A DNA stretch of 64,000 nt from Adenophora triphylla var. japonica. Taxonomy: Eukaryota > Streptophyta > Magnoliopsida > Asterales > Campanulaceae. The DNA lies in NCBI GenBank assembly GCA_022495995.1, contig JAFEMH010000925.1, positions 186,001 to 250,000 on the forward strand, in the 5' to 3' direction. This document shows, in pieces, positions 1 through 10,371 of this stretch (its first letter is position 1; each line of letters opens with the position of its first letter). The notes beneath the pieces were generated by a model. The model was not told where the DNA came from and did no database searches. It saw only the letters and a list, made by a program, of their open reading frames with translations. The position numbers and the translations under genes were made by a program.

Positions 1-139
1 AAAGTTGTTGTTGATAATATTATTAATGGTGAATCAATAGGAATTTTTAGAATTTCATGAACATAATTAAATTGTCATATATTTGTGGTCAAAGTTCAAC
101 TAAAAAGTCAAATGGAAAAACATTTAGGGACGGAGGGAG
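1..139. mobile_element. Stowaway-like MITE, right end only
   Basis: The terminal motif GGGACGGAGGGAG at 127-139 is followed by TA, the usual end of a plant Stowaway (Tc1/mariner) MITE. The other end would lie before the window, so length and TA duplication cannot be confirmed. No coding capacity is seen. Confidence 0.4.
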
Positions 140-223
140 TATTTTGGACATATATGTCCTCAACTTTTTGGATAACAAGAAACCCTATGCTTCCCTAACC
201 TATTTTTTTACCCACTTGCATAT

Positions 224-2367
224 GAATAGTATTTGGACAATAATTATATTATCAATCTACTTGACTTATTTATCCTCTTTCTTAACATTTTCTTAATAAG
301 CGTGCAATCCCTTGGTGTGAACATTACTCCGAGACAAAAGGAGTATTATTTTGCTATAAATTTCTCAAAGCTATTTCATTAGGTTTCAACATCTTGAATT
401 TCTCATCTTATTGTTCCTTCGATTGTTTTTTTCTTTCCCATATGCACCTTCTTGTCTTTCATTCTCGGTCGCCTTCCAATTTTATTTTATTTTCTTCTTC
501 TTTATACTTATTATAGCTTACTTGTTTTCTACTTCATTACTTCTTTACTCTCCCTCGCTATATAAGCAACATTTATTTCACAAGTTCACAACTTTCGTCT
601 ATTTTGATTCTCGTAGTTCTTTTAAACCCTCGAAATTTCATTGAACGGTATAAACTGACCATGACCCATAGGTCATGGAGTCATCACAATAAGACAAGGG
701 CAATCCCCAAAGTGAAAATTTACAACTCCTTAAAACGACATTGGGAGTGGGGCTCCCTACCTATGGTCGTCTCGCCTGCTCGACACATCAACATGTCGTC
801 CAAAGCTCAATATAATCTCGGCATTAAGTTGTGTCAGCCGATCCAATGACTCTGGGCTAAGTCGACAAGGCCATACACCGAGCATGACTTGCCTGACATA
901 CATTCGGTTAACGCAGTTCGAATCCTAGTCAAATAAGCAAACTATGAAATTAGGATATGAACAGGAATCAAATCCTTAAATCATTCCTAAACTTACTCTC
1001 TCTCTCTCTGAGACTCTAAACCGCCTCAAACTACTATAAATGCAAGGCATAAATCACAAAATTCTGGTAACGCATTCTTCGTTTGAATAGTGTTTGGACA
1101 ATTATATTATCAATCTACTTGACTTATTTATCCTCTTTCTTAATATTTTCTCAATAATCGTGCAATCCCTTGGTGCGAACCTTACTCCGAGACAAAGGAA
1201 GTATTATTTTGCTATAAATTTCTCAAAGCTATTTCATTAGGTTTCAACCTCTTGAATTTCTCATCTTATTGTTCCTTCGATTGTTTTTTCTTTCCCATAT
1301 GCACCTTCTTGTCTTTCATTCTCAGTCGCCTTCCATTTTTTTTTTAATTTTCTTCTTCTTTATACTTATTATAGCTCACTTGTTTTCTACTTCATAACTT
1401 CTTTACTCTCCCTCACTATATAAGCAACATTTATTTCACAAGTTCACAACTTTCCTCTATTTTGATTCTCGTAGTACTTTTAAACCGTCGAAAGTACATT
1501 GAACGGTATAAATTGAACATCACCCATAGGTCATAGAGTCATCACAATAAGACAAGGGCAATCCATTAGTGAAAAATTACAACTCCTTAAGACGACATTG
1601 GGAGTGGGCCTCCCTACCTATGGTCGTCTCGCCTTCTCGACCCAGCAACATGTCATCCAAAGCTCAATATAATATCGGCATAATGTTGTGTCAGACGATG
1701 ACTCTGGGCTAAGTCGACCAATGCCATGCATCGAGCATGACTTGCCTGACATAAATCTGGTTAACGCAGTACGAATCCTAGTCAAATAAGCAAACTATGG
1801 AATTAGGATCTGAACAAGATTCAATCCTTAAATCATTCCTAAACTTACTCTCTAATACACTAAACCGCCACAAAACACTATAAATACAAGGCATAAATTA
1901 CAAAATTCTGATAACACATTCTTCATATGAATAGTGTTTGGACAATTATATTATCAATCTACTTGACTTATTTATCCTCTTTTTTAATATTTTCTTAATA
2001 AACGTGCAATCCCATGAAAATTTACAACTCCTTAAGACGACATTGGGAGTGGGCCTCCCTACCTATGGCCGTCTCGCCTTCTCGACACAGCAACATGTCG
2101 TCCAAAGCTCAATATAATCTCGCAAAGTTGTGTCAGCCAATGACTATGGGCTAAGTCGACCAAGGCTATATACCGATCATGACTTGCATGACATACATCT
2201 GGTTAACGCAGTCCGAATCATAGTCAAATAAGCAAACTATGAAATTAGGATCTGAATAGGAATCAAATCCTTAAATCATTCCTAAACTTACTCTCTAAGA
2301 CTATAAACCGCCTCAAACCACTATAAATACAAGGCATAAATCATAAAATTCTGATTACGCATTCTTT
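224..2367 (+). repeat. Triplicated LTR promoter region (three tandem units)
   Basis: Three direct units begin with the same GAATAGTRTTTGGACAA motif at 224, 1085 and 1929. Units 1 and 2 are about 861 and 844 bp. Unit 3 (1929-2367) has lost about 400 bp internally. Each unit ends with a core-promoter-like CTATAAATRC box (near 1033, 1878 and 2321) followed by a conserved CAAGGCATAAAT stretch. Only the third unit continues into what looks like the rest of a Ty3/gypsy LTR, so the array is best read as a repeated U3 region. Unit 1 also has an 8-bp inverted repeat (CCATGACC, 659-678). Confidence 0.6.
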
Positions 2368-2510
2368 GACTCTAATCTATTGTCAATTGATTTGCTTTTA
2401 TACGTATAAAATACTTACTCTCACACCGAAGGGCCTTCGCCGTAGAAGCCTCGGCCTAGTTTACGTGTTCATATTTTTCAAGCCATTCAAGTCGTTGGGA
2501 TTATCCAGCC

Positions 2511-3900
2511 CATAGTTATCAAAAGCGCGCCTAGGCGCAAGGCTCACACAGGCGCATCTTCTGGGACTTGATAGGGCCAGGCAGGGCGCTGTTACTAAGG
2601 CGAGGGCTTATTTGCGCCTTCGTGCTCCTTAGCGAGGCTCGCGATGTGCGCCTAGGCTCCAGGGAGGTAATTGACGATCAATTACTAGTCAATTAACCCT
2701 AATTTGAGTCTAATTCCATACACGACATGTATAAATAAGAGTAGTCGACCTTGGAATTCTTCAAACTACCGTAACCCTCCAGCGACCATCCAGCTACCTC
2801 CGGCGAGACTCCGGCGAATACGAACAGCTCGAACAGGTGTGTTTTTTCATTCTTTTTTTTTAATGTAAAGCTTTTCATTATTATTTTTTATTAGGATTAA
2901 CTACGTGGTAATGGCTTCAAGAGACCGGGGATGGAAGTATTGTACGATTGCTGATCCCACGGGTAAAGATAAAAATCAACTTCTCTGTATCTTTTGCTTA
3001 AACGCATTGAATGGATGGATATATAGGGTAAAACAACATTTGGTAGGAGGCTATCGAAATGCTAGTATTTGTCAGAATTGTCTCGGAGGCTAGAGAAGAG
3101 CTGAAGCAATATATGCTGCAAAAAGCTACCAGTAAAGTGGATGCCCAGGCGGAGAAAAATTCTGAAAGGGATCGTGTATGCTTGGAAGGAGAGTTTCCTG
3201 AGACTGAAGAAGTAACAATTAATCGCAATCAACACGCTTCTCAATCTCAAGGAATTAGCAAGCTTCCCCTCTTCCAGAAATGCCACCACCTTCTCAGAAT
3301 AAGAGGAAAGGGACCATAATCTTTACTTTTCTCAGGATACGAAAGTGGCTGCCAAAAAAAAAAGGAAAACAAGATGATGCAGATCGTGTGGCAAAGAAGT
3401 AATTGAGGGATAGAGCATGTACATACATTGCAAGATGGATGTACGATGCTGGAATAGCTTTCAATGCTGTCAATTATAAGAGCTTCAACGCTATGATTGA
3501 AGCTATTGGGCAGTGTGGGCCAGGCATGAAACCACCTACTTTTCATGAGATGAGGGTTCCGTTGCTAAAAAAAGAAGTCGAAACGGTTAATGAAATGGTG
3601 GAGGAACACAAACAAGAGTGGTCAAAGATCGGTTGTTCTATTATGTGTGAGGGATGGAAGGATAAGAGAGAGAGAGAGAAATTTGATTAACTTTTTGGTG
3701 GATTCTCCTAAAGGCAGCGTGTTCATTGAATCTGATGGTTCAGAATATTAAAAAACGGGAGAAAAAATGTATGAGCTTTTTAGTATTTTAAGCCATTTTC
3801 TGGGCTTCGTCACTCGGGAGCGCGCCCGCCTTTCGCCTTGCGCCTAGGCTTCGGGCCCACCTTTTGCGCCTTGGTGCGCCTTGAGCCTTTAATAACTATG
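2511..3900 (+). mobile_element. hAT element, non-autonomous deletion derivative (copy 1)
   Basis: Termini are CATAGTTATCAAA (2511) and TTTAATAACTATG (ending 3900), an inverted pair. Flanking 8-mers ATCCAGCC (2503-2510) and ATTCAGCC (3901-3908) form an 8-bp target duplication with one mismatch, diagnostic of hAT. Subterminal GCGCCTAGGCGC-rich stretches occur at both ends. The 1.39 kb element keeps only the N-terminal part of a transposase gene, so it cannot move by itself. It has the opposite orientation to the hAT copies of the downstream array. Confidence 0.85.
2911..3760 (+). pseudogene. hAT transposase N-terminal relic (BED finger plus start of DUF659)
   Basis: The reading frame opens with MASRDRGWKYC and shows a BED-type finger: C-x2-C (CIFC), then a conserved RVKQHLVGG with the histidine, then a later cysteine. 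After a basic, disordered stretch with frame breaks, a second block matches the start of DUF659, the domain after the BED finger in plant hAT transposases (YIARWMYDAGIAFNAVN, then VPLLKKEVETVNEMVEEHK, then CSIMCEGW). The frame shifts near 3660-3700. The DDE/hATC part of a full transposase is missing. All copies in the window share this truncation, so the parent was already internally deleted. Confidence 0.75.
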
Positions 3901-4050
3901 ATTCAGCCCATTAGATTAGGGCTGATTCGACATTTTTGGCATCATCGGTTGTTACTGGGAAACGATCATAACGCCCCTTGAATAGGCAAGAAAATTTGCC
4001 TTCTTTGAGGATAAAGTTGGCACCGGAGGAGCGATTTCGCAAATCCTTGG

Positions 4051-5640
4051 TTGCGCCCAGATCAACGGTGGTTTTCTCCCACCTCCTCCACCCATCAATG
4101 GTTGATTGCCTTTGCCACCGGTGCTTTGCCACCGGTGCTACGGATGAATCTACGTTCTAGCGGGCAACCAACGGTGGAAATCCCCGTCGATATTAATCGT
4201 AGGACTCTGTTGCAACAGCAACACCAGATGGACACTTTGCGACGCATTTATGAGACTCAAAATGCTTTTGCTCGAATTGGACCCCGACCACTCGTTGGCT
4301 GAATTTATCTGGCCACTAGAACCGGGATCTCCCACGGAGGAGAAAGTCTTGTCAATAGGCGAGGTAGTTAAGGGAACAGGAAAACCATCCCATTGACCAA
4401 AACACTCCCTTACGTGACGCTGCTGGTAATTTCCAGACAATTGGTTGCCAGGTGGTTCAACCGGTTGGTAGGGTCCCATGTCAAGGAAGTGTTTGTCAAG
4501 GTAAGGATCTGAGAGATCAAAACCAACAAAGAGACCACGAGGTTAATTCAGTTGACTTACGAGCCAGGATTAATCATGGAAGGCGAAGGACTCAACTTGT
4601 CATGATCCATCTCCCACGACGTAGGTGCCTACCTCGCCGTAATCCATTTCCTCAATGTAGAAGTCCACCTCGTCGCAAACCTTCTCCACGGAGGAACTTA
4701 ACGCCTCCTCGTCATCCCCAACCACCCAGTCCACAAAATGGTGAGGCACCATTCGGACAAGGAGATAATCATGTCAGTCATAGAAGACGAGTGGAACAAA
4801 GTCGGGTTAATGGGAACGGAGACAAAGAGAGATATCATCGAAGTTCTTATAGCAGTACGTGCATGGATGCACGAGAACTTCTTCTCCTAAAGAAGAGAAT
4901 TGACAAAATGGAATTGGGAACAGTTAAAGTCGAGAATGAAGATACTAGCGCCACTCGACCCTATTCTCAGTGGATTGTTGATCAGCCCCCAAATCGGATC
5001 TGAAAATCCCCAATTTTGAAAAATATGGAGGAACCCTAGATGCACGGGACCATGTACAAACCATGGCCCTCCTATCCAAAGCCGACGACATACTCTGCAA
5101 GGCCTTCGCCGACACCTTTACTGAAACAAATCTATCATGGTTCAGAGAACATAAGAAAGGCAGCATTGACAGCTGGAAAGTAACGAGAAAAGGTTCCTCG
5201 ATCATTTCGCAACAACGGGCAAGCGAAAAAAGAGATTGACCGACTTAGCCAATATTGAGTAAGGGAAAACAGAATCCACTCTAAGTTACTACAACCGATT
5301 TAGAGCCATGGCCGATCAAATCGAGGAAAGTTTGACTGATCGAGAAGTGATCTTTTGCTTTAATTCGAGCTTACAGTCGGGTCAACTAATATATGAGCTA
5401 TCGACAAGAGAGCCAAAGACGAAGTCTGATCATTATAATTGATCATTATAATCGTGCCTATGCAATAGCTATGGCCGAGGAGAAGATCAAGAAGAGATCT
5501 GACAGAGTCAAACAACTCACCAAACCAGAATTCTAACGGAAGCGGCCATAAAGGAAAAAACTGAACTCGAGTTACAGAAAAAACTGAGGTCTTTACTCCA
5601 CTCACCAAGCCGATCACGAAAATCATGCAGCTGGTCGACC
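4051..5640 (+). pseudogene. Ty3/gypsy gag relic
   Basis: Several frames on the + strand give plant gypsy gag features in order: a Gln-rich N-terminal segment (LLQQQHQMDTLRRIYETQN, about 4207-4263), an Arg/Pro-rich low-complexity stretch (about 4500-4750), and the capsid-like Retrotrans_gag core (FEKYGGTLDARDHVQT, about 5020-5070; FREHKKGSIDSWK; YYNRFRAMADQIEESLTD, about 5290-5340; AYAMAEEKIKKRSDR, about 5460). At least four frameshifts or stops break it. It is cut at 5644 by the second hAT insertion. The zinc knuckle of the same gag resumes after the hAT at about 7059, which shows the element was one piece before insertion. Confidence 0.7.
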
Positions 5641-5644
5641 TACC

Positions 5645-7058
5645 CATAGTTATTAAAGGCTCAAGGCGCACTAAGGCGCAAAAGGTGGGCCCGGAGCCTA
5701 GGCACAAGGCGCAAGGCGCAAGGCGGGCGCGCGCCCGAGTGACGAAGCCCAGAAAATGCCTTAAAATACTAAAAAGCTCATACATTTTTTCTCCCGTTTT
5801 TTAATATTCTAACCATCAGATTCAATGAACATGCTGCCTTTAGGAGAATTCACCAAAAAGTTAATCAAAGTTCTCTCTCTCTCTCTTATCCTTTCATCCA
5901 TCACACATAATAGAACAACCGGTCTTTGACCACTCTTGTTTGTGTTCCTCCACCATTTCATTAACAGTTTCGACTTCTTTTTTTAGCAACGGAACCCTCA
6001 CCTCATGAAAAGTAGGTGGCTTCACGTATGCAGCCCACTTGTCCAATAACTTCAATCATAGCGTTGAAGCTCTTATAATTGACAACATTGAAAGCTATTC
6101 CAGCATAGTACATCCATCTTGCAATGTATGTACATACTCTATCCCTCAATTACTTCTTTGCCACACGATCTGCATCATCTTGCTTTCCTTTTTTTTTTTT
6201 TTGGGCACTTTTTAATCCCGAGAAAAGTAAAGATTATGGGCCCTTTCCTCTTATTACGAGAAGGTGGTGGCATTTGGAAGAGGAAGCTTGTCTAATTCCT
6301 TGAGATTGAGAAGCGTGTTGATTGCGATTAATTGTTACTTCTTCGTCTTAGGAAACTCTCCTTCCAAGCATACACGATCCCTTTCGGAATTTTTTCTCCG
6401 CTGGACATCCACTTCACTGGTAGCTTTTTGCAGCATATATTGCTTCAGCTCTTCTCTGGCCTCCGAGGGATACTTCTGACAAATACTGGCATTTCGATAG
6501 CCTCCTACCAAATGTTGTTTTACTCTATATATCCCTCCATTCAACGCTTTTAAGCAAAAGATACAGAGAAGTTGATTTTTATCTTTGCCCGTGGGATCAG
6601 CAATCGTACAATACTTCCATCCCGGATCTCTTGAAGCCATTACCACGTAGTTAATCCTAATAAAAATAATAATGAAAAGCTTTACATTAAAAGAAAAGAA
6701 TGAAAAAAACGCACCTGTTCGAAGTACATTTGTTTCAATTCGCCGAAGTCTCGCCGGAGGTACTGGATGGTCGCCGCAGGTCATTTGGAGGGTTACGGTA
6801 GTTTGAAGAGTTCCAAGGTCGACTACTCTTATTTATACAGGCCGTGTATGGAATTAGATGCAAATTAGGGTTAATTGACTAGTAATTGACCGTTAATTAC
6901 CTTCCTGGAGCCTAGGCGCACATCGCGAGCCTCGCCCAGGCACACCAAGGCGCAAATAAGCCCTCGCCTTAGCAACAGCGCCCCGCATGGCCCTATCAAG
7001 TCCCAGAAGATGCGCCTGTGTGTGAGCCTTGCGCCTAGGCGCGCTTTTGATAACTATG
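5645..7058 (-). mobile_element. hAT element copy 2, inserted in gag; founder of the tandem array
   Basis: Termini CATAGTTATTAAA (5645) and TTTGATAACTATG (ending 7058) are inverted. A perfect 8-bp duplication GACCTACC lies at 5637-5644 and 7059-7066. The element is 1.41 kb and carries the same BED/DUF659 truncated gene on the - strand as copy 1. It interrupts the gag of the surrounding gypsy element. Most of it (from 5737 on) is inside the repeat unit that was amplified eightfold, so only this copy keeps the left terminus and duplication. Confidence 0.9.
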
Positions 7059-8056
7059 GACCTACCTGATCCCAAGCCACCAAGTGGAAAGTCGAGAAAC
7101 ATATCCGAAACAACTTAAAGTATTGTGCCTTTCACAAGGATCACAAACATTAAACAGATAATTGTATCTCCTTGAAGAGGATGATTGAAAGGTGGGTCAA
7201 CGAGGGCAAGCTCGATCGTTATGTTATGAGAATGGATAATAAATGGGGAAGAGATGACGACCACAGGGAAGAACGAGAAGATCGACCTCCCCGTGCAAAG
7301 TCTACTATATCCCTGCTTGGGTTAACAAAGAGGAAGTCATCAACTCCTATGGGCCAGAGATGGAACATGTGGACCAGCTCGAAGTAATAGAGTTTCATTC
7401 GACTATCCTGAACAGAAGATAAAAATTGGAAGTCAACTCTCCCCAGAAGAGAGGGAGGAAATCATAGCATTACTCAATGATAACCTTGACCCTTTGATCT
7501 GAAAGTCGAGGATATGAGAGGAATTAAAGAAGAGGTGGTCGTCCACAAGTTGGAAGTCGACCCATCTACCAAACCGATCAAGAAAAACTAGAAGAAATTT
7601 TGCTAGAGACAAAGAGGAAGCAATCAAGGAAGAAGTCCAGAAGTTGATAAGGGCCGGAAAGCCAATGTCGTGATAGTAAAAAAAAACACAATGAGAAATG
7701 GCGTATGTGTGTAGATTTTACTTCTTTTAACAAGGAGATACAATTCTCTGTCTCGTATGCGTGGACTTGGATGCGGCAATTATTGTTTGTGTTTGCACGT
7801 GTAAGTGGGTGTGGGTGTGGTGTTGTGTGTGAGTGTATTTTGATAGTTTTAGTGGGTGTTTATTGATGGGTTTAAAATGGTATAATAGTAATAATTGTGG
7901 TGAAGTCTTAATTTTTATAAGTAAACTTAATAGTGCGTAGGTATTAAGTAATTGTGTGGGGGCGTATAACAATTTTCTTTATTAAAGGAGGTGAGGGTTC
8001 CGTTGCTAAAAAAGAAGTCGAAAGCTGTTAATGAAATGGTGGAGGAACACAAACAC
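5737..8056. repeat. Array unit 1
   Basis: hAT part 5737-7058 carries the antisense transposase-like frame (-, about 6335-6640). gypsy part about 7059-7735. GT-rich tail to 7988. The inverted hAT scrap 7989-8061 crosses into unit 2. Local scrambling is seen at about 6020-6045 and 7735-7760. Being first, this unit keeps the complete hAT left end upstream. Confidence 0.85.
7059..7735 (+). pseudogene. gypsy gag zinc knuckle fused to RT N-terminus (repeated in every array unit)
   Basis: After the hAT, the + strand encodes the gag knuckle region (KYCAFHKDHKH, then DNCISLKRMIERWVNEGKL, about 7120-7215), in the form usual for plant Tat-like gag. Most of the protease and linker is missing. The frame then shows the RT entry block: VEDMRGIKEE, VVHKLEVDPSTKPIKK, EAIKEEVQKLIRAGK (about 7500-7660) and KWRMCVDFTSFNKE (about 7697-7738). 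RT stops there, before its catalytic motifs, and meets the GT-rich tail. Homologous segments follow in the other units at about 9375, 11,690, 14,004, 16,333, 18,653, 20,954 and 23,273. Several frameshifts make it non-coding. Confidence 0.75.
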
Positions 8057-10371
8057 GAGTGACGAAGCCTTAAAATGCCTTAAAATACTAAAAAGCTCAT
8101 ACATTTTTCTCCCGTTTTTAATATTCTCCGACCATCGATTGATGAACATCTTTGCCTTTTAGGAGAATTCACCAAAAGTTAATCAAAGTTCTCTCTCTCT
8201 CTTATCCTTTCATCCATCACACATAATAGAACAACCGGTCTTTGACCACTCTTGTTTGTGTTCCTCCACCATTTCATTAACAGTTTCGACTTCTTTTTTT
8301 AGCAACGGAACCCTCACCTCATGAAAAGTAGGTGGCTTCATATACAGCCCACACCGTCCAATAACTTCAATCATGGCGTTGAAGCTCTTATAATTGACAA
8401 CATTGAAAGCTATTCCAGCATAGTACATCCATCTTGCAATGTATGTACATACTCTATCCCTCAATTACTTCTTTGCCACACGATCTGCATCATCTTGCTT
8501 TCCTTTTTTTTTTAGGCAGCCACTTTCGAATCCTGAGAAAAGTAAAGATTATGGGCCCTTTCCTCTTATTCTGAGAAGGTGGTGGCATTTCTGGAAGAGG
8601 GGAAGCTTGTCTAATTCCTTGAGATTGAGAAGCGTGTTGATTGAGATTAATTGTTACTTCTTCAGTCTTAGGAAACTCTCCTTCCAAGCATACACGATCC
8701 ACTTTCGAATTTTTCTCCGCCCGGACATCCAGCTTCATTTGGTAGCTTTTTGCAGCATATATTGCTTCAGCTCTTCTCTGGCCTCCGAGGGATACTTCTG
8801 ACAAATACTGGCATTTCGATAGCCTCCTACCAAATGTTGTTTTACTCTATATATCCCTCCATTCAACGCTTTTAAGCAAAAGATACAGAGAAGTTGATTT
8901 TTTCTTTGCCCGTGGGATCAGCAATCGTACAATACTTCCATCCCGGATCTCTTGAAGCCATTACCACGTAGTTAATCCTAATAAAAATAATAATGAAAAG
9001 CTTTACATTAAAAGAAAAGAATGAAAAAAACGCACCTGTTCGAGCTGTTTGTATTCGCCGAAGTCTCGCCGGAGGTAGCTGGATGGTCGCCAGAGGTCAT
9101 TTGGAGGGTTACGGTAGTTTGAAGAGTTCCAAGGTCGACTACTCTTATTTATACAGGCCGTGTATGGAATTAGATGCAAATTAGGGTTAATTGACTAGTA
9201 ATTGACCGTTAATTACCTTCCTGGAGCCTAGGCGCACATCGCGAGCCTCGCCCAGGCACACCAAGGCGCAAATAAGCCCTCGCCTTAGCAACAGCGCCCC
9301 GCATGGCCCTATCAAGTCCCAGAAGATGCGCCTGTGTGTGAGCCTTGCGCCTAGGCGCGCTTTTGATAACTATGGACCTACCTGATCCCAAGCCACCAAG
9401 TGGAAAGTCGAGAAACATATCCGAAACAACTTAAAGTATTGTGCCTTTCACAAGGATCACAAACATTAAACAGATAATTGTATCTCCTTGAAGAGGATGA
9501 TTGAAAGGTGGGTCAACGAGGGCAAGCTCGATCGTTATGTTATGAGAATGGATAATAAATGGGGAAGAGATGACGACCACAGGGAAGAACGAGAAGATCG
9601 ACCTCCCGTCGCAAAGTCTACTATATCCCTTTGGGTTAACAAAGAGGAAGTCATCAACTCCTATGGGCCAGAGATGGAACATGTGGACCAGCTCGAAGTA
9701 ATAGAGTTTCATTCGACTATCCTGAACAGAAGATAAAAATTGGAAGTCAACTCTCCCCAGAAGAGAGGGAGGAAATCATAGCATTACTCAATGATAACCT
9801 TGACCCTTTGATCTGAAAGTCGAGGATATGAGAGGAATTAAAGAAGAGGTGGTCGTCCACAAGTTGGAAGTCGACCCATCTACCAAACCGATCAAGAAAA
9901 ACTAGAAGAAATTTTGCTAGAGACAAAGAGGAAGCAATCGGAAGAAGTCCAGGAAGTTGATAAGGGCCGGAAAGCCAATGTCGTGATAGTAAAAAAAAAA
10001 CACAATGAGAAATGGCGTATGTGTGTAGATTTTACTTCTTTTAACAAGGAGATACAATTCTCTGTCTCATGTCTGTGGACTTGGATACTGGCAATTATTG
10101 TTTGTGTTTGCACGTGTAAGTGGGTGTGGGTGTGGTGTTGTGTGTGAGTGTATTTTGATAGTTTTAGTGGGTGTTTATTGATGGGTTTAAAATGGTATAA
10201 TAGTAATAATTGTGGTGAAGTCTTAATTTTTATAAGTAAACTTAATAGTGCGTAGGTATTAAGTAATTGTGTGGGGGCGTATAACAATTTTCTTTATTAA
10301 AGGAGGTGAGGGTTCCGTTGCTAAAAAAAGAAGTCGAAACTGTTAATGAAATGGTGGAGGAACACAAACAC
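8057..10371. repeat. Array unit 2
   Basis: hAT part 8057-9374. gypsy part about 9375-10060. GT-rich tail and inverted scrap to 10,376. The start (about 8080-8160) and 8690-8740 carry small indels against clean units. From about 9400 the sequence is clean. The hAT frame on the - strand is broken here. Confidence 0.85.

Larger units (their letters stand above)
2321..3932 (+). mobile_element. 3' part of a Ty3/gypsy LTR, split by a hAT element
   Basis: After the third TATA-like box the sequence runs through an ACCGAAGGGCCTTCGCC stretch typical of plant gypsy R/U5 regions. It is cut at 2510 by a hAT insertion and resumes at 3901. The LTR probably ends at CA (3931-3932), just before TTTTGGCATCATCGG, which looks like a decayed primer-binding site of the TTTGGCGCC type. 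The gag relic on the same strand downstream supports the orientation. The 5' end of this LTR cannot be fixed. Confidence 0.5.

Noticed and set aside
3062..3546. Antisense frames over the hAT transposase relic, and their + strand mirror in the array
   Set aside because: The opposite strand carries the recognisable BED and DUF659 motifs; these are shadows.
6893..7102. Repeated 69-aa - strand frame across the hAT end and gypsy boundary in several units
   Set aside because: It crosses a transposon terminus and the target duplication, is GC-biased because of GCGCCTAGGCGC repeats, and breaks in scrambled units.
7727..7972. Repeated - strand frame of about 80-130 codons over the GT-rich tail of each array unit
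   Set aside because: It translates to low-complexity THTQHHTHTHLH-type peptide from a GT repeat, has no family, and recurs only because the unit is repeated.
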